64,000 nucleotides of DNA. Origin: Marinilabilia salmonicolor JCM 21150. Lineage in GTDB: Bacteria > Bacteroidota > Bacteroidia > Bacteroidales > Marinilabiliaceae. Below the pieces are notes generated by a model. It was given only the letters and a program-made list of their open reading frames with translations. It was not told where the DNA came from and searched no databases. The stretch lies in assembly GCF_000259075.1 (NCBI RefSeq), contig NZ_AJKI01000021.1, positions 124,001 to 188,000 of the forward strand, in the 5' to 3' direction. Positions 1 to 8,802 of this stretch are shown in pieces (positions within the stretch are counted from its first letter, which is position 1; every line of letters starts with the position of its first letter). A program made the translations under genes and the position numbers.

Positions 1-22
1 CAAACTTACCTTCAATTACTTA

Positions 23-168
23 GTGTCTGTCCATAAAGTACCACTTGCTGCGTTACGCTTGCCGCAAAAATACTCATTTACCCAAGTAAACTCGGTTTTT
101 GGCGGCTTCGCAAGCCCCCGAAAAAAAATCGGGGCAGGCTTTGCAACTGGCACTTACTGACCAGACAC
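23..168. repeat. Nested imperfect palindromic element
   Basis: The two ends are inverted copies: GTGTCTGtcc...AAGTaCCAcTTGC at 23-50 and, on the other strand, GTGTCTGgtc...AAGTGCCAGTTGC reading back from 168. Inside lie two smaller hairpins: GCCGCAAAAA (near 61) against TTTTTGGCGGC (near 96-106), and CCCCGA (about 116-121) against TCGGGG (about 129-134). The whole can fold as a three-armed, cloverleaf-like structure. It carries no ORF. It looks like a small non-autonomous palindromic repeat; family membership is not recognised and copy number cannot be judged from one window. Confidence 0.6.
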
Positions 169-437
169 ATGACTTTTTACAAACTTTCCCGACTTTATAG
201 ACGGGCATGCTTTATACATAAAACAGGTAAGGTGTAAACAAACAACAGCGCAGAGCAACGTCCTGAGTCAGGAATAGCCTGCCCCTCTCCCTTTATTGGC
301 CGCATTGCTACAGATTAAGAATTACCGATTTATGTATATGGCAGGTTAAAAACAAAACCTACCATTATTTGTTAAAAGAATACTGTTTTAAACAGATTAT
401 GCTTACTGGATAAACCTGTAATCCGGCAAGTTTTCAC
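169..437. other. Intergenic region upstream of acn
   Basis: No credible ORF or RNA gene is seen between the palindromic element and the acn promoter. The stretch is AT-rich in its second half. Nothing else can be supported. Confidence 0.5.
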
Positions 438-445
438 TAAATTTG
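438..445 (+). promoter_or_regulatory. Probable acn promoter -7 element
   Basis: TAAATTTG matches the Bacteroidetes -7 consensus TAnnTTTG. The -33 position, 19 bases upstream, is only CCTG, so the match is half a promoter. Predicted transcription start is near 452, giving an untranslated leader of about 44 bases. Confidence 0.45.
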
Positions 446-495
446 TCAATCTGTAACCGAAAACAACTAATCATCTTACAAAAATACATTTAACC

Positions 496-2760
496 ATGGC
501 ATTCGACATTGATATGATTAAAAAGGTCTATACCGGAATGGACGAGAAGATAAAAACAGCTCGTGCCCTTCTGAACAGACCACTGACACTGACAGAAAAA
601 ATTCTTTACAGTCACCTGGCCGATGAATTTCCGGCTCAACCTTTTGAGCGGGGAAAATCTTATGTCAATTTTGCTCCCGACAGGGTGGCGATGCAGGATG
701 CCACCGCACAGATGGCCCTTCTGCAGTTTATGCAGGCCGGAAAAGATAAAGTGGCAGTCCCGTCAACCGTCCATGCCGATCACCTGATTCAGGCTCAGGT
801 AGGGGCTGCAAAAGACCTTGAAGGTGCAAAAGTTACCAACAAAGAAGTTTACGATTTTCTGAGTTCCGTATGCAATAAATACGGCCTAGGATTCTGGAAA
901 CCCGGTGCTGGAATTATTCACCAGGTAGTGCTGGAAAATTATGCATTCCCCGGTGGAATGATGATCGGTACCGACTCTCACACTCCAAATGCCGGAGGAC
1001 TTGGAATGATTGCAGTTGGCGTAGGTGGTGCTGATGCCGTTGATGTGATGGCCGGGATGCCGTGGGAAGTAAAATTCCCCAAGCTGATTGGAGTTAAACT
1101 TACCGGAAAACTAAACGGTTGGACTGCTCCCAAGGACATCATCCTTAAAGTCGCCGGACTACTTACTGTAAAAGGGGGTACCGGATACATTCTTGAATAT
1201 TTCGGCGAAGGTGCTCAATCACTTTCTGCAACCGGAAAAGGGACCATCGGAAATATGGGTGCTGAGATTGGTGCCACCACTTCCACTTTTGGGTTCGACG
1301 ATGCTATGGTTCGTTATTTCCGGGCTACCAAACGTGATGATGTGGCAGATGAAGCCCTCAAAGTAAAAGAACACCTGACAGGAGACCCGGAAGCTTATGC
1401 CGACCCTGAAAAATATTTCGATCAGGTAATAGAAATTAACCTCAGTGAGCTGGAGCCGCACCTCAACGGTCCTTTCACCCCCGATTTGGCCACCCCTATT
1501 TCCAAGGTTCGCGAAGTAGCCAAAGAGAACGGATGGCCAACCAAAGTTGAATTCGGTCTTATCGGATCCTGTACCAACTCTTCTTATGAAGACATCTCCC
1601 GTGCTGCATCCATTGCCAAACAAGCAGTGGACAAAGGACTGAAAGTAAAATCAGAATTCACGGTAACTCCTGGATCCGAACAAGTTCGCTTCACCATTGA
1701 ACGAGACGGTTACATCGATCTTTTCGAAAAGATGGGTGGACGTGTTTTCGCAAATGCCTGTGGCCCCTGTATTGGTATGTGGGCACGTGAAGGTGCCGAT
1801 AAGGAGGAGAAAAACACCATTGTACACTCCTTCAACCGCAACTTTGCCAAACGTGCCGACGGAAACCCCAACACACACGCGTTTGTGGCATCTCCTGAAC
1901 TGGTGACAGCCATCGCCATCTCCGGGGAGCTTGGATTCAACCCTTTGACTGACACACTGAAAAACGACAAAGGCGAAGAAATTAAGCTGGAGCCGCCAAC
2001 AGGATATGAACTTCCGCCCAAAGGCTTTGATGTGAAAGATGCCGGTTATCAGGAACCTGCCAAAGACGGGTCCGGATTAGAGGTCGTAGTAAAACCCGAC
2101 AGTAAGCGTCTGCAACTGCTCACGCCCTTTGAACCGTGGGACGGGAAAAACATTTCAAGTGCCAAACTGCTCATTAAAGCAGCCGGCAAATGCACCACCG
2201 ACCACATTTCAATGGCCGGTCCCTGGTTGCGTTTCCGCGGGCATCTGGACAACATATCCGACAACATGCTGATTGGTGCCATCAATGCTTTCAACCACGA
2301 AAGTAACAATGTAAAAAATCAGCTGACCGGAGAATATGGCAAAGTTCCTGATGTTCAAAGGGAATACAAAGCCAAAAATATACCTACCGTCGTCGTGGGC
2401 GACCATAACTATGGAGAGGGTTCTTCACGCGAACATGCTGCCATGGAACCACGTCACCTTGGGGTAAAAGTGGTGCTGGTAAAGAGTTTTGCACGTATCC
2501 ACGAGACCAACCTCAAAAAGCAGGGAATGCTTGCCCTCACATTTGAAAACGAGAACGATTACGATAAAATTCAGGAAGATGATGTTTTTAACTTCACGGA
2601 TTTAGAATCTTTTGCTCCTGACAAACCTGTTACCATTGAAGTGGAACATGCCGATGGCACTAAAGATACCATTAAGGCTCTTCATACCTACAATGGACAA
2701 CAGATTGGATGGTACAAAGCAGGTTCAGCACTTAATTTGATTGCTGCTAAAAATGCCTGA
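496..2760 (+). CDS. acn: Aconitate hydratase
   Basis: This enzyme isomerises citrate to isocitrate through cis-aconitate in the TCA cycle, in the cytoplasm. The 754-residue protein has the mitochondrial-type aconitase layout. The three [4Fe-4S] ligands are visible: Cys359 in SCTNSS, and Cys422 and Cys425 in ACGPCIG. The spacing equals that of the mammalian enzyme. The C-terminal swivel domain carries [10 protein letters not shown] at about 640-649, containing the active-site serine and arginine. N-terminal substrate-loop motifs such as IGTDSHTPN are intact. The gene stands alone between its own promoter and a strong terminator. Start at 496 is the first ATG, with an A-rich upstream region typical of the phylum. 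Identification is secure. Confidence 0.97.
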   Translation: MAFDIDMIKKVYTGMDEKIKTARALLNRPLTLTEKILYSHLADEFPAQPFERGKSYVNFAPDRVAMQDATAQMALLQFMQAGKDKVAVPSTVHADHLIQAQVGAAKDLEGAKVTNKEVYDFLSSVCNKYGLGFWKPGAGIIHQVVLENYAFPGGMMIGTDSHTPNAGGLGMIAVGVGGADAVDVMAGMPWEVKFPKLIGVKLTGKLNGWTAPKDIILKVAGLLTVKGGTGYILEYFGEGAQSLSATGKGTIGNMGAEIGATTSTFGFDDAMVRYFRATKRDDVADEALKVKEHLTGDPEAYADPEKYFDQVIEINLSELEPHLNGPFTPDLATPISKVREVAKENGWPTKVEFGLIGSCTNSSYEDISRAASIAKQAVDKGLKVKSEFTVTPGSEQVRFTIERDGYIDLFEKMGGRVFANACGPCIGMWAREGADKEEKNTIVHSFNRNFAKRADGNPNTHAFVASPELVTAIAISGELGFNPLTDTLKNDKGEEIKLEPPTGYELPPKGFDVKDAGYQEPAKDGSGLEVVVKPDSKRLQLLTPFEPWDGKNISSAKLLIKAAGKCTTDHISMAGPWLRFRGHLDNISDNMLIGAINAFNHESNNVKNQLTGEYGKVPDVQREYKAKNIPTVVVGDHNYGEGSSREHAAMEPRHLGVKVVLVKSFARIHETNLKKQGMLALTFENENDYDKIQEDDVFNFTDLESFAPDKPVTIEVEHADGTKDTIKALHTYNGQQIGWYKAGSALNLIAAKNA

Positions 2761-2783
2761 TTAATACAACAAAAAATATCCAG

Positions 2784-2819
2784 ACTCCGCCCGACATATT
2801 CGTGGCGGAGTTTTTTTTT
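2784..2819 (+). terminator. Intrinsic terminator of acn
   Basis: The stem ACTCCGCC (2784-2791) pairs with GGCGGAGT (2804-2811) across a 12-base loop and is followed by a run of T to 2819. Confidence 0.9.
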
Positions 2820-2868
2820 ACTACCATTCAGACTATAAACCAAATCTATATTGAATAAAGATTTCCTA

Positions 2869-2900
2869 TTTGATTGACATTAGACTTTTGACTAATTTTG
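2869..2900 (+). promoter_or_regulatory. Promoter of dps
   Basis: TTTG at 2869-2872, a 20-base spacer and TAATTTTG at 2893-2900 match the Bacteroidetes housekeeping promoter TTTG-N19/20-TAnnTTTG. Predicted start near 2907, about 24 bases before the dps ATG. Confidence 0.7.
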
Positions 2901-2930
2901 TTCTAAACAAAAACCAAAAAAGATAGAATT

Positions 2931-3401
2931 ATGAAGAATACAAATGAATTAATTGGACTTCAAAACACAAGTGAAGTAAACGAAAAGTTAAATGAACTAC
3001 TGGCCAGTTTTCAAGTATTTTATCAAAACCTCAGAGGTTTTCACTGGAACGTAAAAGGAAAGATGTTCTTTACTCTGCACAATAAATTTGAAGAGCTTTA
3101 CGACGATGCAGCAGAAAAAGTGGATGAAGTTGCAGAGCGTATCTTAACTTTGGGGGGAACTCCTCTTCACACTTTTGAGGACTACCTTAAAACTTCAAAA
3201 ATTGCTGTTATAAAAGATGAAAACGACGGCATGAAATTAGTGGAAGCCACACTGGAGAACCTGAGTACCCTTATAAAAATTGAAAGGGAACTACTGGAAG
3301 TTGCCGAAAAAGCAGATGATGAAGGAACCAATGCCCTGGCAAGCGACTTCATCTCAGAGCAGGAGAAAACTGTATGGATGCTCAATTCACTACTTGGATA
3401 A
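2931..3401 (+). CDS. dps: Dps family ferritin-like protein
   Basis: Dps proteins form 12-subunit cages that oxidise and store iron with peroxide and protect DNA under oxidative or starvation stress. The 156-residue protein has the four-helix fold. The ferroxidase ligands at subunit interfaces fit the family spacing: His38 in FHWN, His50, Glu54, Asp65 and Glu69 (pattern H-x11-H-x3-[DE]-x10-D-x3-E). There is no lysine-rich N-terminal tail like that of E. coli Dps, so cage-type iron detoxification is better supported than direct DNA binding. The gene is monocistronic, with its own promoter and terminator. Confidence 0.93.
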   Translation: MKNTNELIGLQNTSEVNEKLNELLASFQVFYQNLRGFHWNVKGKMFFTLHNKFEELYDDAAEKVDEVAERILTLGGTPLHTFEDYLKTSKIAVIKDENDGMKLVEATLENLSTLIKIERELLEVAEKADDEGTNALASDFISEQEKTVWMLNSLLG

Positions 3402-3424
3402 TCAGTTATTAAAAAATTATATCG

Positions 3425-3458
3425 GCCCCTGTCGGATTTTCCCTTCAGGGGCTTTTTT
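3425..3458 (+). terminator. Intrinsic terminator of dps
   Basis: GCCCCTG (3425-3431) pairs with CAGGGGC (3446-3452), followed by TTTTTT. Confidence 0.9.
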
Positions 3459-3521
3459 ATACATCAGACCAAAAAAATTTATTATCATTGTTGCTGAACA
3501 TTAACAGCAATAAATAAACTT

Positions 3522-4367
3522 ATGAACCAATATCCACTCATCCTAAAAGAATCAGGAGAATCCCAACCATTTCTACCATCCAAACTTAAAGCATCGCTTT
3601 ATCGGGCAGGAGCCGAATCCACACTCATCGATGAAATAACCAATGAAATCGAGTCCTGGCTTACGGATGGCACCACAACCAAGCAAATATACAGACGTGC
3701 CTTCAGCCTGTTGCGCAAAAAAAGACGAAGCATGGCAGCCCGTTATAGCCTAAAGAAGGCCATTATGGAACTGGGCCCCTCCGGCTATCCGTTTGAGCAT
3801 TTTATAGGACACATTTTCAGATTCAAAGGTTTTGATGTGGAAGTTGGTCAAACAGTAAACGGTAAGTGCGTGACTCACGAGGTTGATGTAATTGCCTCTG
3901 ATGAGGAAAATCAACATCTCGTAGAGTGCAAATACCATAATAGCCAGGGTAAGTTCTCCAGCGTTCAGGTCCCGCTTTACATCCGCTCCAGGGTGAACGA
4001 TATCATCGAAACCCGGCAGGCGCTGCCCGAGTATAAAGATCTTCGCTTCCACGGGTGGGTGGTTACCAACACACGATTTACCTCCGATGCCATGGATTAT
4101 GGCCGTTGCAGCGGATTAAACCTCATGAGTTGGGATTATCCTGAAAAAGACAGCCTTAAAGAATTGGTTGAAAAATTTCACGCTTTTCCGGTGACCACCC
4201 TAACTCAGTTGACCAAAGCACACAAACAACATCTGCTCAATAAAGGCATTGTGCTTTGCAGCGAACTAAATAGCCATCAGGAAGAGTTGGATGCTTTGCA
4301 AATTCCTGCTGCAAAACAGCGCAAGATTATGATGGAACTGGAAGATCTTTGTGATGGCAAACAATAA
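3522..4367 (+). CDS. ATP-cone / Mrr-like nuclease fusion protein
   Basis: Residues about 1-90 resemble an ATP-cone domain, the nucleotide-sensing module of NrdR and class I/III ribonucleotide reductases (N-terminal ILKESGESQPFLPSKLKASL and TTKQIYRRAF). Residues about 95-190 resemble an Mrr/type IV-like PD-(D/E)xK nuclease: GYPFEHFIGHIFRFKGF, then Asp122 in HEVDV and Glu135-x-Lys137 in VECK. The catalytic triad is therefore present. The remaining 90 residues have helical, HhH-like character (LLNKGIVLCSELNSH...). No modification methylase or specificity subunit is adjacent, so it is not an evident restriction system. A nucleotide-gated nuclease is the inference; the true role is unknown. Confidence 0.75.
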   Translation: MNQYPLILKESGESQPFLPSKLKASLYRAGAESTLIDEITNEIESWLTDGTTTKQIYRRAFSLLRKKRRSMAARYSLKKAIMELGPSGYPFEHFIGHIFRFKGFDVEVGQTVNGKCVTHEVDVIASDEENQHLVECKYHNSQGKFSSVQVPLYIRSRVNDIIETRQALPEYKDLRFHGWVVTNTRFTSDAMDYGRCSGLNLMSWDYPEKDSLKELVEKFHAFPVTTLTQLTKAHKQHLLNKGIVLCSELNSHQEELDALQIPAAKQRKIMMELEDLCDGKQ

Positions 4368-4477
4368 CAAATCCAAGTTAACGCGAAAATCCTAAAAACA
4401 AACACTTAATTCATCACCAAAAAACATTTTATTCTTTTTGCAACTTTGTTTGAAAATTGAGCAGAACCTCCTATTCT

Positions 4478-4590
4478 TACAGTGCATTCAGGAATAGCAA
4501 ACCACTCTCTTGGAGCAGAATTCCTAAGTAGCGTCCCGATGAATCGGGATTAATCCGCAGGTCGTAGATTTAAGTCCTGCCTGGGGAGCT
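4478..4590 (+). other. tRNA-like remnant (3' half, lysine-tRNA type)
   Basis: Positions about 4550-4590 read TTAATCCGC, AGGTC, GTAGA-TTTAAGT-CCTGC, CTGGGGA, G, which is the layout of anticodon-loop end, anticodon stem, variable loop, T-arm and acceptor 3' strand. The 3' side of the anticodon region fits a tRNA-Lys(TTT). The matching 5' acceptor strand is absent. Upstream there is only a weak D-arm resemblance (CTCTTGGAGCAG at about 4498) and an unrelated hairpin TCCCGAT/ATCGGGA (about 4535-4550). The closing T-stem pair is A-C. It is not a functional tRNA; a decayed gene or an old attachment-site fragment are both possible. Confidence 0.4.
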
Positions 4591-4591
4591 A

Positions 4592-4622
4592 AAAAGACCA
4601 TATTCTTAGGAAAGGGTCTTTT
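4592..4622. terminator. Bidirectional hairpin terminator
   Basis: AAAAGACC (4592-4599) pairs with GGTCTTTT (4615-4622). The A and T flanks make it usable on both strands. It sits 3 bases after the stop of the leftward receptor gene and after the tRNA-like remnant on the plus strand. Confidence 0.7.
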
Positions 4623-4625
4623 AAT

Positions 4626-6974
4626 TTAAAACCCATCCCTCATACGTTTATCTTCAAACACATCGGAATCACGAATTTTTCCTCTGCTTTTGCCCGATGA
4701 AAAAGTGTACTTTATTTTAAACCAAAAAGGACATTCCGATGTCAGGATATTGTCATCAACATTTTCAGAAAAACCATCTCCCATAAGGGAATACCCCTGA
4801 TAAGTGACCTTCCCGGCAAAAGGAACAGCACTAGTGACCCCTACTGTAAGATTCCTGAATATCTTTTTGTCCAGAGATACGAAATACAGAAAATCCTCAT
4901 AAAAAGAAGACTGAATTTGATGAACATCGGCTCTTTGCATCCCCGAAGCCGACAATGACCAGCCATGGTTCATTTGCCAGGACAATCCAAATCCCCACTC
5001 TGAAGTCCACTTTTTTACCGACTCGATCTGGTGCATGAGTGCTACTCCTTTCGGCGCTGTTTCCAGGCGAAAGAACCTGAAATAAGAACTAAATATCAGA
5101 CGATCGAATGGCTTAAGTGCTGCATTAAACCGGACACCTAACCGTGTGATATCTCCAAGGTTTTGCGGCTGCTTAAAAAACCCCTCCGGATTTTTCATTG
5201 TTGTAAAATCAGCTATCACATCTGTACTCCTGGAAAAAAATGGTCCCACAGACAGGAACTGATTTCCGACCAATAAAGAATACTCCAGCGCCAACTCTTC
5301 AAAAAACTCCGGATGTAAATAAGGATTCCCCTGCTTTTGAGTGAAAAAATCACTTGAAAGCAAAGAGGGCATCAACTGTATCAGGTGAGGACGTACCACA
5401 GACCTGCGGTAACTTAATTTCACCTGATGTTTCGCGGAAGGCTTAAAAGAAAATGAGACAAACGGAAAGAAAGACCATACACCATCAAGCTCTTCGCCGC
5501 CCACCTTATTTTGAAAAAACTCAGCCCGCACTCCTGCCTGCCCCTCAAAACCAGACCCCTGAACAACAATTGAAGTAAAACCTGACAATATATTTTCCTG
5601 ATAATCTTCACTTTCATCAACGGCATCTCCCAATTTCCGGAAATGCCCCTCTCCCCCGGCCATCCAACGCCAGCGCGAATTCAGCCCCACCTGATACTCC
5701 ATTTTTCCCATAAGGGCTCTTTCGTAAGCATCCGTTGAGGTCCAAAAAACCTCATCTTCCATGTATTTTGTTCCCTTTCGACCGTCAAACTGATAATAAC
5801 CTGCCTCAAAAGCAACCGACTGATTTTCTGCTCCATCAAACAAATGCTTGAAATACAAAGAACCACCAAAGGCAAGATTGTCATCAAGTTCATCCTTCTC
5901 CAATGACTTTTCAAAACGAGTTTCATTCTCTGTGTCCCGGGTGGCAGTCACAAAACCATCCTGTTCGTTTGAATAAGGATTTACAAATGCGTAAATATTA
6001 AACTGGTTCTTCGAATCCGGAAACCAATCCACTCCGGCCATCACTTTATGCGACCAGTTCTTCTGACTCAACAATTCTCTGTTTTTCAACACCAACTCCG
6101 GGCCTTCAAAAATCTTTTTCGTATTTTCAGATTCAATATCAAAATAACTAAACTCCCCCCGGTACGAACTGAATACATTAAGGTTCGGGGCGCTATACAA
6201 AACACTTGCGGAGGGAAAAGAGTAAATCTCGTTCGAACGAGCAGGAATTTCACCATTCAAATGGCCACTAAAACCACGAACCTCGTTTTTCCGGGTAACC
6301 ACATTCACCACGGCAGAAACATCTGAGCGATATTGTGTCCCGGGTTGATGGTTTATTTCTATTTTATCAATTCGGTCAGAATCCAACTGCCCAAGAAAAT
6401 CGACCGACCGTTCAATTCCATCCACCAGAATCACCACATTATTTCTTCCTTCCACCATCACATTCTGCATCATGTCCACCTGAATACCAGGAACAAACTT
6501 CACCATATCAATTCCGGAAGCTGAAGCTTCCTTCATATTTCGATTTACAAAATAAGTAGTTCCGCCAGAAGTATTTTTGGCTCTTATCCGATCCCTGACT
6601 GCCCTTACTTCCTCTAAAGCATAGGAAGCAGGAATCAGCGTAAGTTCTCCCATATCATAAAACTCACGGCCAGCTAAAGCTATTTTTTGAGAAGACAACT
6701 CGTAACCGACACAGCTAACCTGAATCAACCCCTCCTGACTTCCTGGCACATTCACGGAAAACCCACCATCCGATCCGGTAATGACACCTGTTACCATACC
6801 AGAATCGGGCAATGACTTAAATACCACGGTGGCAAATTCTACTGGCCCTCCGTTTTTCGCTGTTACAGCTCCGTTGATTTTAACCAGTTTCTGAGCATTT
6901 AAACTGATGTCTAAAAGAAAAAGCAAGAAGAGTCCAAACCATAAACATTTCATTATCCTTTTCATAATCCCCAT
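4626..6974 (-). CDS. Outer-membrane beta-barrel receptor with N-terminal regulatory-like domain
   Basis: This is a TonB-dependent-receptor-like outer membrane protein. After a signal peptide (KRIMKCLWFGLFLLFLL...NAQ) there is a carboxypeptidase regulatory-like Ig domain (about 30-120: INGAVTAKNGGPVEFATVVF), then a plug-like segment (VPGIQVDMMQNVMVEGRNNVVILVDG and an INHQPGTQYRSD stretch), then a long aromatic-rich barrel to the C-terminus. It resembles the 'outer membrane beta-barrel family' (PF14905-like), not SusC, and no SusD neighbour exists. Upstream in-frame ATGs at 7028 and 6995 exist; 6974 (or 6965) places the start just before the signal peptide and is preferred. The LytTR regulator gene lies 230 bases upstream on the same strand. 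The substrate is not known. Confidence 0.82.
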   Translation of the reverse strand: MGIMKRIMKCLWFGLFLLFLLDISLNAQKLVKINGAVTAKNGGPVEFATVVFKSLPDSGMVTGVITGSDGGFSVNVPGSQEGLIQVSCVGYELSSQKIALAGREFYDMGELTLIPASYALEEVRAVRDRIRAKNTSGGTTYFVNRNMKEASASGIDMVKFVPGIQVDMMQNVMVEGRNNVVILVDGIERSVDFLGQLDSDRIDKIEINHQPGTQYRSDVSAVVNVVTRKNEVRGFSGHLNGEIPARSNEIYSFPSASVLYSAPNLNVFSSYRGEFSYFDIESENTKKIFEGPELVLKNRELLSQKNWSHKVMAGVDWFPDSKNQFNIYAFVNPYSNEQDGFVTATRDTENETRFEKSLEKDELDDNLAFGGSLYFKHLFDGAENQSVAFEAGYYQFDGRKGTKYMEDEVFWTSTDAYERALMGKMEYQVGLNSRWRWMAGGEGHFRKLGDAVDESEDYQENILSGFTSIVVQGSGFEGQAGVRAEFFQNKVGGEELDGVWSFFPFVSFSFKPSAKHQVKLSYRRSVVRPHLIQLMPSLLSSDFFTQKQGNPYLHPEFFEELALEYSLLVGNQFLSVGPFFSRSTDVIADFTTMKNPEGFFKQPQNLGDITRLGVRFNAALKPFDRLIFSSYFRFFRLETAPKGVALMHQIESVKKWTSEWGFGLSWQMNHGWSLSASGMQRADVHQIQSSFYEDFLYFVSLDKKIFRNLTVGVTSAVPFAGKVTYQGYSLMGDGFSENVDDNILTSECPFWFKIKYTFSSGKSRGKIRDSDVFEDKRMRDGF

Positions 6975-7202
6975 TTTTTTTGTTTTGTAAAACATTCTGC
7001 GTTCATCTCGCCCGACAAAAGAGAACATTTATTTAAACTCAGGATTTTCCTCTTTCGTCATGACGTTGATGCAAAGAGAATAAAGGATACAGAAAGCCCA
7101 AAGAAACTGGGATATACAGAAAAGTTTTGTGATAAAATGATAAGGAAGACTCCTCCTTTGTGATCAGCAACAAGTTTTTGTGATAAAGAACAAGACCCAA
7201 AA

Positions 7203-8054
7203 TCAACAGTAGCGGCGATCAAAATCATAAATTCTGGAACGTGATACAGGCACTTCTCCGGAAATATGAGACAAACGAAGCCGGTAGCCCAAACTGTTTC
7301 CTTTTTTCTTCTGAACCTGGTCCACGTTAACAATATAGGCCCTATGGCACCTTACAAAAGCAGGAAATGACTCAAGCTGCTTTTCGATCTGTGAAATGGA
7401 GTTACGAATGGGTATTTTCTTTACTTCTCCCTGTCGAAACAAGTAGAAAATGACATAATTTCCATCCGACATCGCATAAAGAAATTCATCCTCAAAGAAT
7501 TGCAGCGATTCCTTTTTTAACTGAGAGGAAATATTAACCTTTTCCCCTTTCTCAGGGTTTTCATTTGCATTCATATTTTGAGAAAGATCACTACTCCCGT
7601 AAAATACCTTAAGATTGGATGAAGTAAAATAGACAAAAGGAAGAATGGCTATAAAAAATGTCCTGATAATGGAATCAAAAAATGTAGCCCAATTCCATCT
7701 TGAATTGACTGACAGAGGCTCCACAATAAAAGCCAGCAGAAAAACGGCACACCCCATCATGAGCATCAACAATAAAACAGCAAGCAATTCCCTGCCAAAA
7801 GTCCAATGCTTATCAATTCCAAAAAAGGGAACCACTCTAAGCAAGAAAATGCCTCCCATTGCTGTAAGCGAGATTCCTCCCGAATAAATCAACATCGTCA
7901 ATTCGAAGTTCAGGAATTCTCCTTCATGTGTATTTAATGGCTGATAAAAAACAGTAAACAAAAGGCTAAACAAGAATAAGATCAAACTACCACGAACAGG
8001 ATATGCAATGATATAATTCTGGGGGAACAAATGAGTAAATATATTTTTTTTCAT
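7203..8054 (-). CDS. Membrane-bound LytTR family transcription regulator
   Basis: The 283-residue protein has four predicted membrane segments in residues about 15-150 (SLILFLFSLLFTVFY, LIYSGGISLTAMGGIFLL, LLAVLLLMLMMGCAVFLLAF, IIRTFFIAILPFVYF). A LytTR DNA-binding domain follows at about 175-283, with typical motifs FLYAMSDGNYVIFYL, IRNSISQIEKQLE and FVRCHRAYIVNVDQV. LytTR proteins normally act as response regulators; here the receiver is replaced by a membrane module, a layout common in Bacteroidetes. It probably controls the outer-membrane protein gene downstream on the same strand, but the signal is unknown. Confidence 0.88.
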   Translation of the reverse strand: MKKNIFTHLFPQNYIIAYPVRGSLILFLFSLLFTVFYQPLNTHEGEFLNFELTMLIYSGGISLTAMGGIFLLRVVPFFGIDKHWTFGRELLAVLLLMLMMGCAVFLLAFIVEPLSVNSRWNWATFFDSIIRTFFIAILPFVYFTSSNLKVFYGSSDLSQNMNANENPEKGEKVNISSQLKKESLQFFEDEFLYAMSDGNYVIFYLFRQGEVKKIPIRNSISQIEKQLESFPAFVRCHRAYIVNVDQVQKKKGNSLGYRLRLSHISGEVPVSRSRIYDFDRRYC

Positions 8055-8085
8055 GGACTCAGCAGATCATTTTCTAATACTTACA

Positions 8086-8093
8086 CAAAAGTA
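8086..8093 (-). promoter_or_regulatory. Probable -7 element of the LytTR regulator gene
   Basis: On the minus strand this reads TACTTTTG, a full match to TAnnTTTG, about 32 bases before the ATG. No convincing -33 TTTG is present at the usual distance. Confidence 0.4.
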
Positions 8094-8640
8094 TCTAATT
8101 TTCGGCAAACCTGCTGAAACAACGGTCCCATTTCAATCCCCACTTTCTTGCCTCCATACCCCCCTCAAATGAACTGCCGGAAACTGGAGAATATCGTCGA
8201 ACAACAACCTTGTCAACAACAACTCATAAAAACACAATTAGTTATTTTACTGAAACTTACATAAATGAAAAACTAATACCCACAAAAAGACCATGCTTTA
8301 ACACTAATAAAACATACAAAACACTTAAAAAACCCTTTAAAAAAAAGAGAACACAAAAGATAAAGGCATTAAATTCAAATAACGTTTTGCAATTAAATAT
8401 TGCTTCGGACAAGGCCCCTGCCAACATATTCCATATAAAAGTAAAAAAACGTCATTACGAGAGATCAGCCCGAAGCACTCTCTAAATATACACATGCAAC
8501 TATAAACTTAAGCCAATATAAAACACAAATTAATTCATACCATTTTAAAATGCTTAACTTTTACAAAATAACTAATTACCTGTAATAGTACACTTTAGAC
8601 ATGAAGAACAAATAATTTCGGAAACTTTTATCCGATTTTA
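8094..8640. other. AT-rich intergenic region between divergent transcription units
   Basis: The region is very A-rich and holds no believable gene; an open frame at 8210-8485 is Lys/Thr/Asn-rich with no family resemblance. At 8450-8482 the string CGTCATTACGAGAGATCAGC...CGAAGCACTCTC resembles the widespread bacterial CGTCATTGCGAG-type interspersed repeat, here as a single partial copy. Confidence 0.5.
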
Positions 8641-8672
8641 TTTCTTTTAAAAAAAATAGTCCCCTATATTTG
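8641..8672 (+). promoter_or_regulatory. Promoter of the sulfite-reduction operon and its leader
   Basis: TATATTTG at 8665-8672 is a perfect TAnnTTTG. TTTC at 8641-8644 lies 20 bases upstream in the -33 position. The predicted start near 8680 gives a 20-base leader before the leader-peptide ATG at 8701. Confidence 0.65.
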
Positions 8673-8700
8673 AATTCGAAACAACAAAAAACCAACCAAA

Positions 8701-8802
8701 ATGCAAGCTATATTTTCTGCAAATATGATGATGAAAATGACATATACCATGATGTGTATGTGTCACCATTATATATTGCAGAAAGGTAAATATCATAATT
8801 GA
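8701..8802 (+). CDS. Met/Cys-rich attenuator leader peptide (33 aa)
   Basis: The small ORF starts with ATG at 8701 and ends with TGA at 8800. It has 33 codons, eight of them Met (codons 1, 9, 10, 11, 13, 17, 18, 20) and two Cys (19, 21), ending the cluster with MMCMC followed by two His. It lies between a good promoter and an intrinsic terminator, directly before genes for sulfite reduction, whose product sulfide feeds Cys and Met synthesis. Segments inside the ORF (8713-8722 and 8776-8786) pair with each other, and the second also pairs with the terminator's 5' arm. The peptide is therefore best read as a sensor of charged tRNA-Met and tRNA-Cys, not as a functional product. The call is inference from sequence, but the pairing is visible. 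Confidence 0.8.
   Translation: MQAIFSANMMMKMTYTMMCMCHHYILQKGKYHN

Noticed and set aside
978-2406. Several antisense ORFs inside acn
   Set aside because: They are by-products of codon bias in a highly conserved enzyme gene.
8210-8485. 91-codon plus-strand ORF in the region before the sulfur operon
   Set aside because: Lys/Asn/Thr-rich composition from A-rich DNA, no RBS or promoter and no family resemblance; it also runs through a repeat-like segment.
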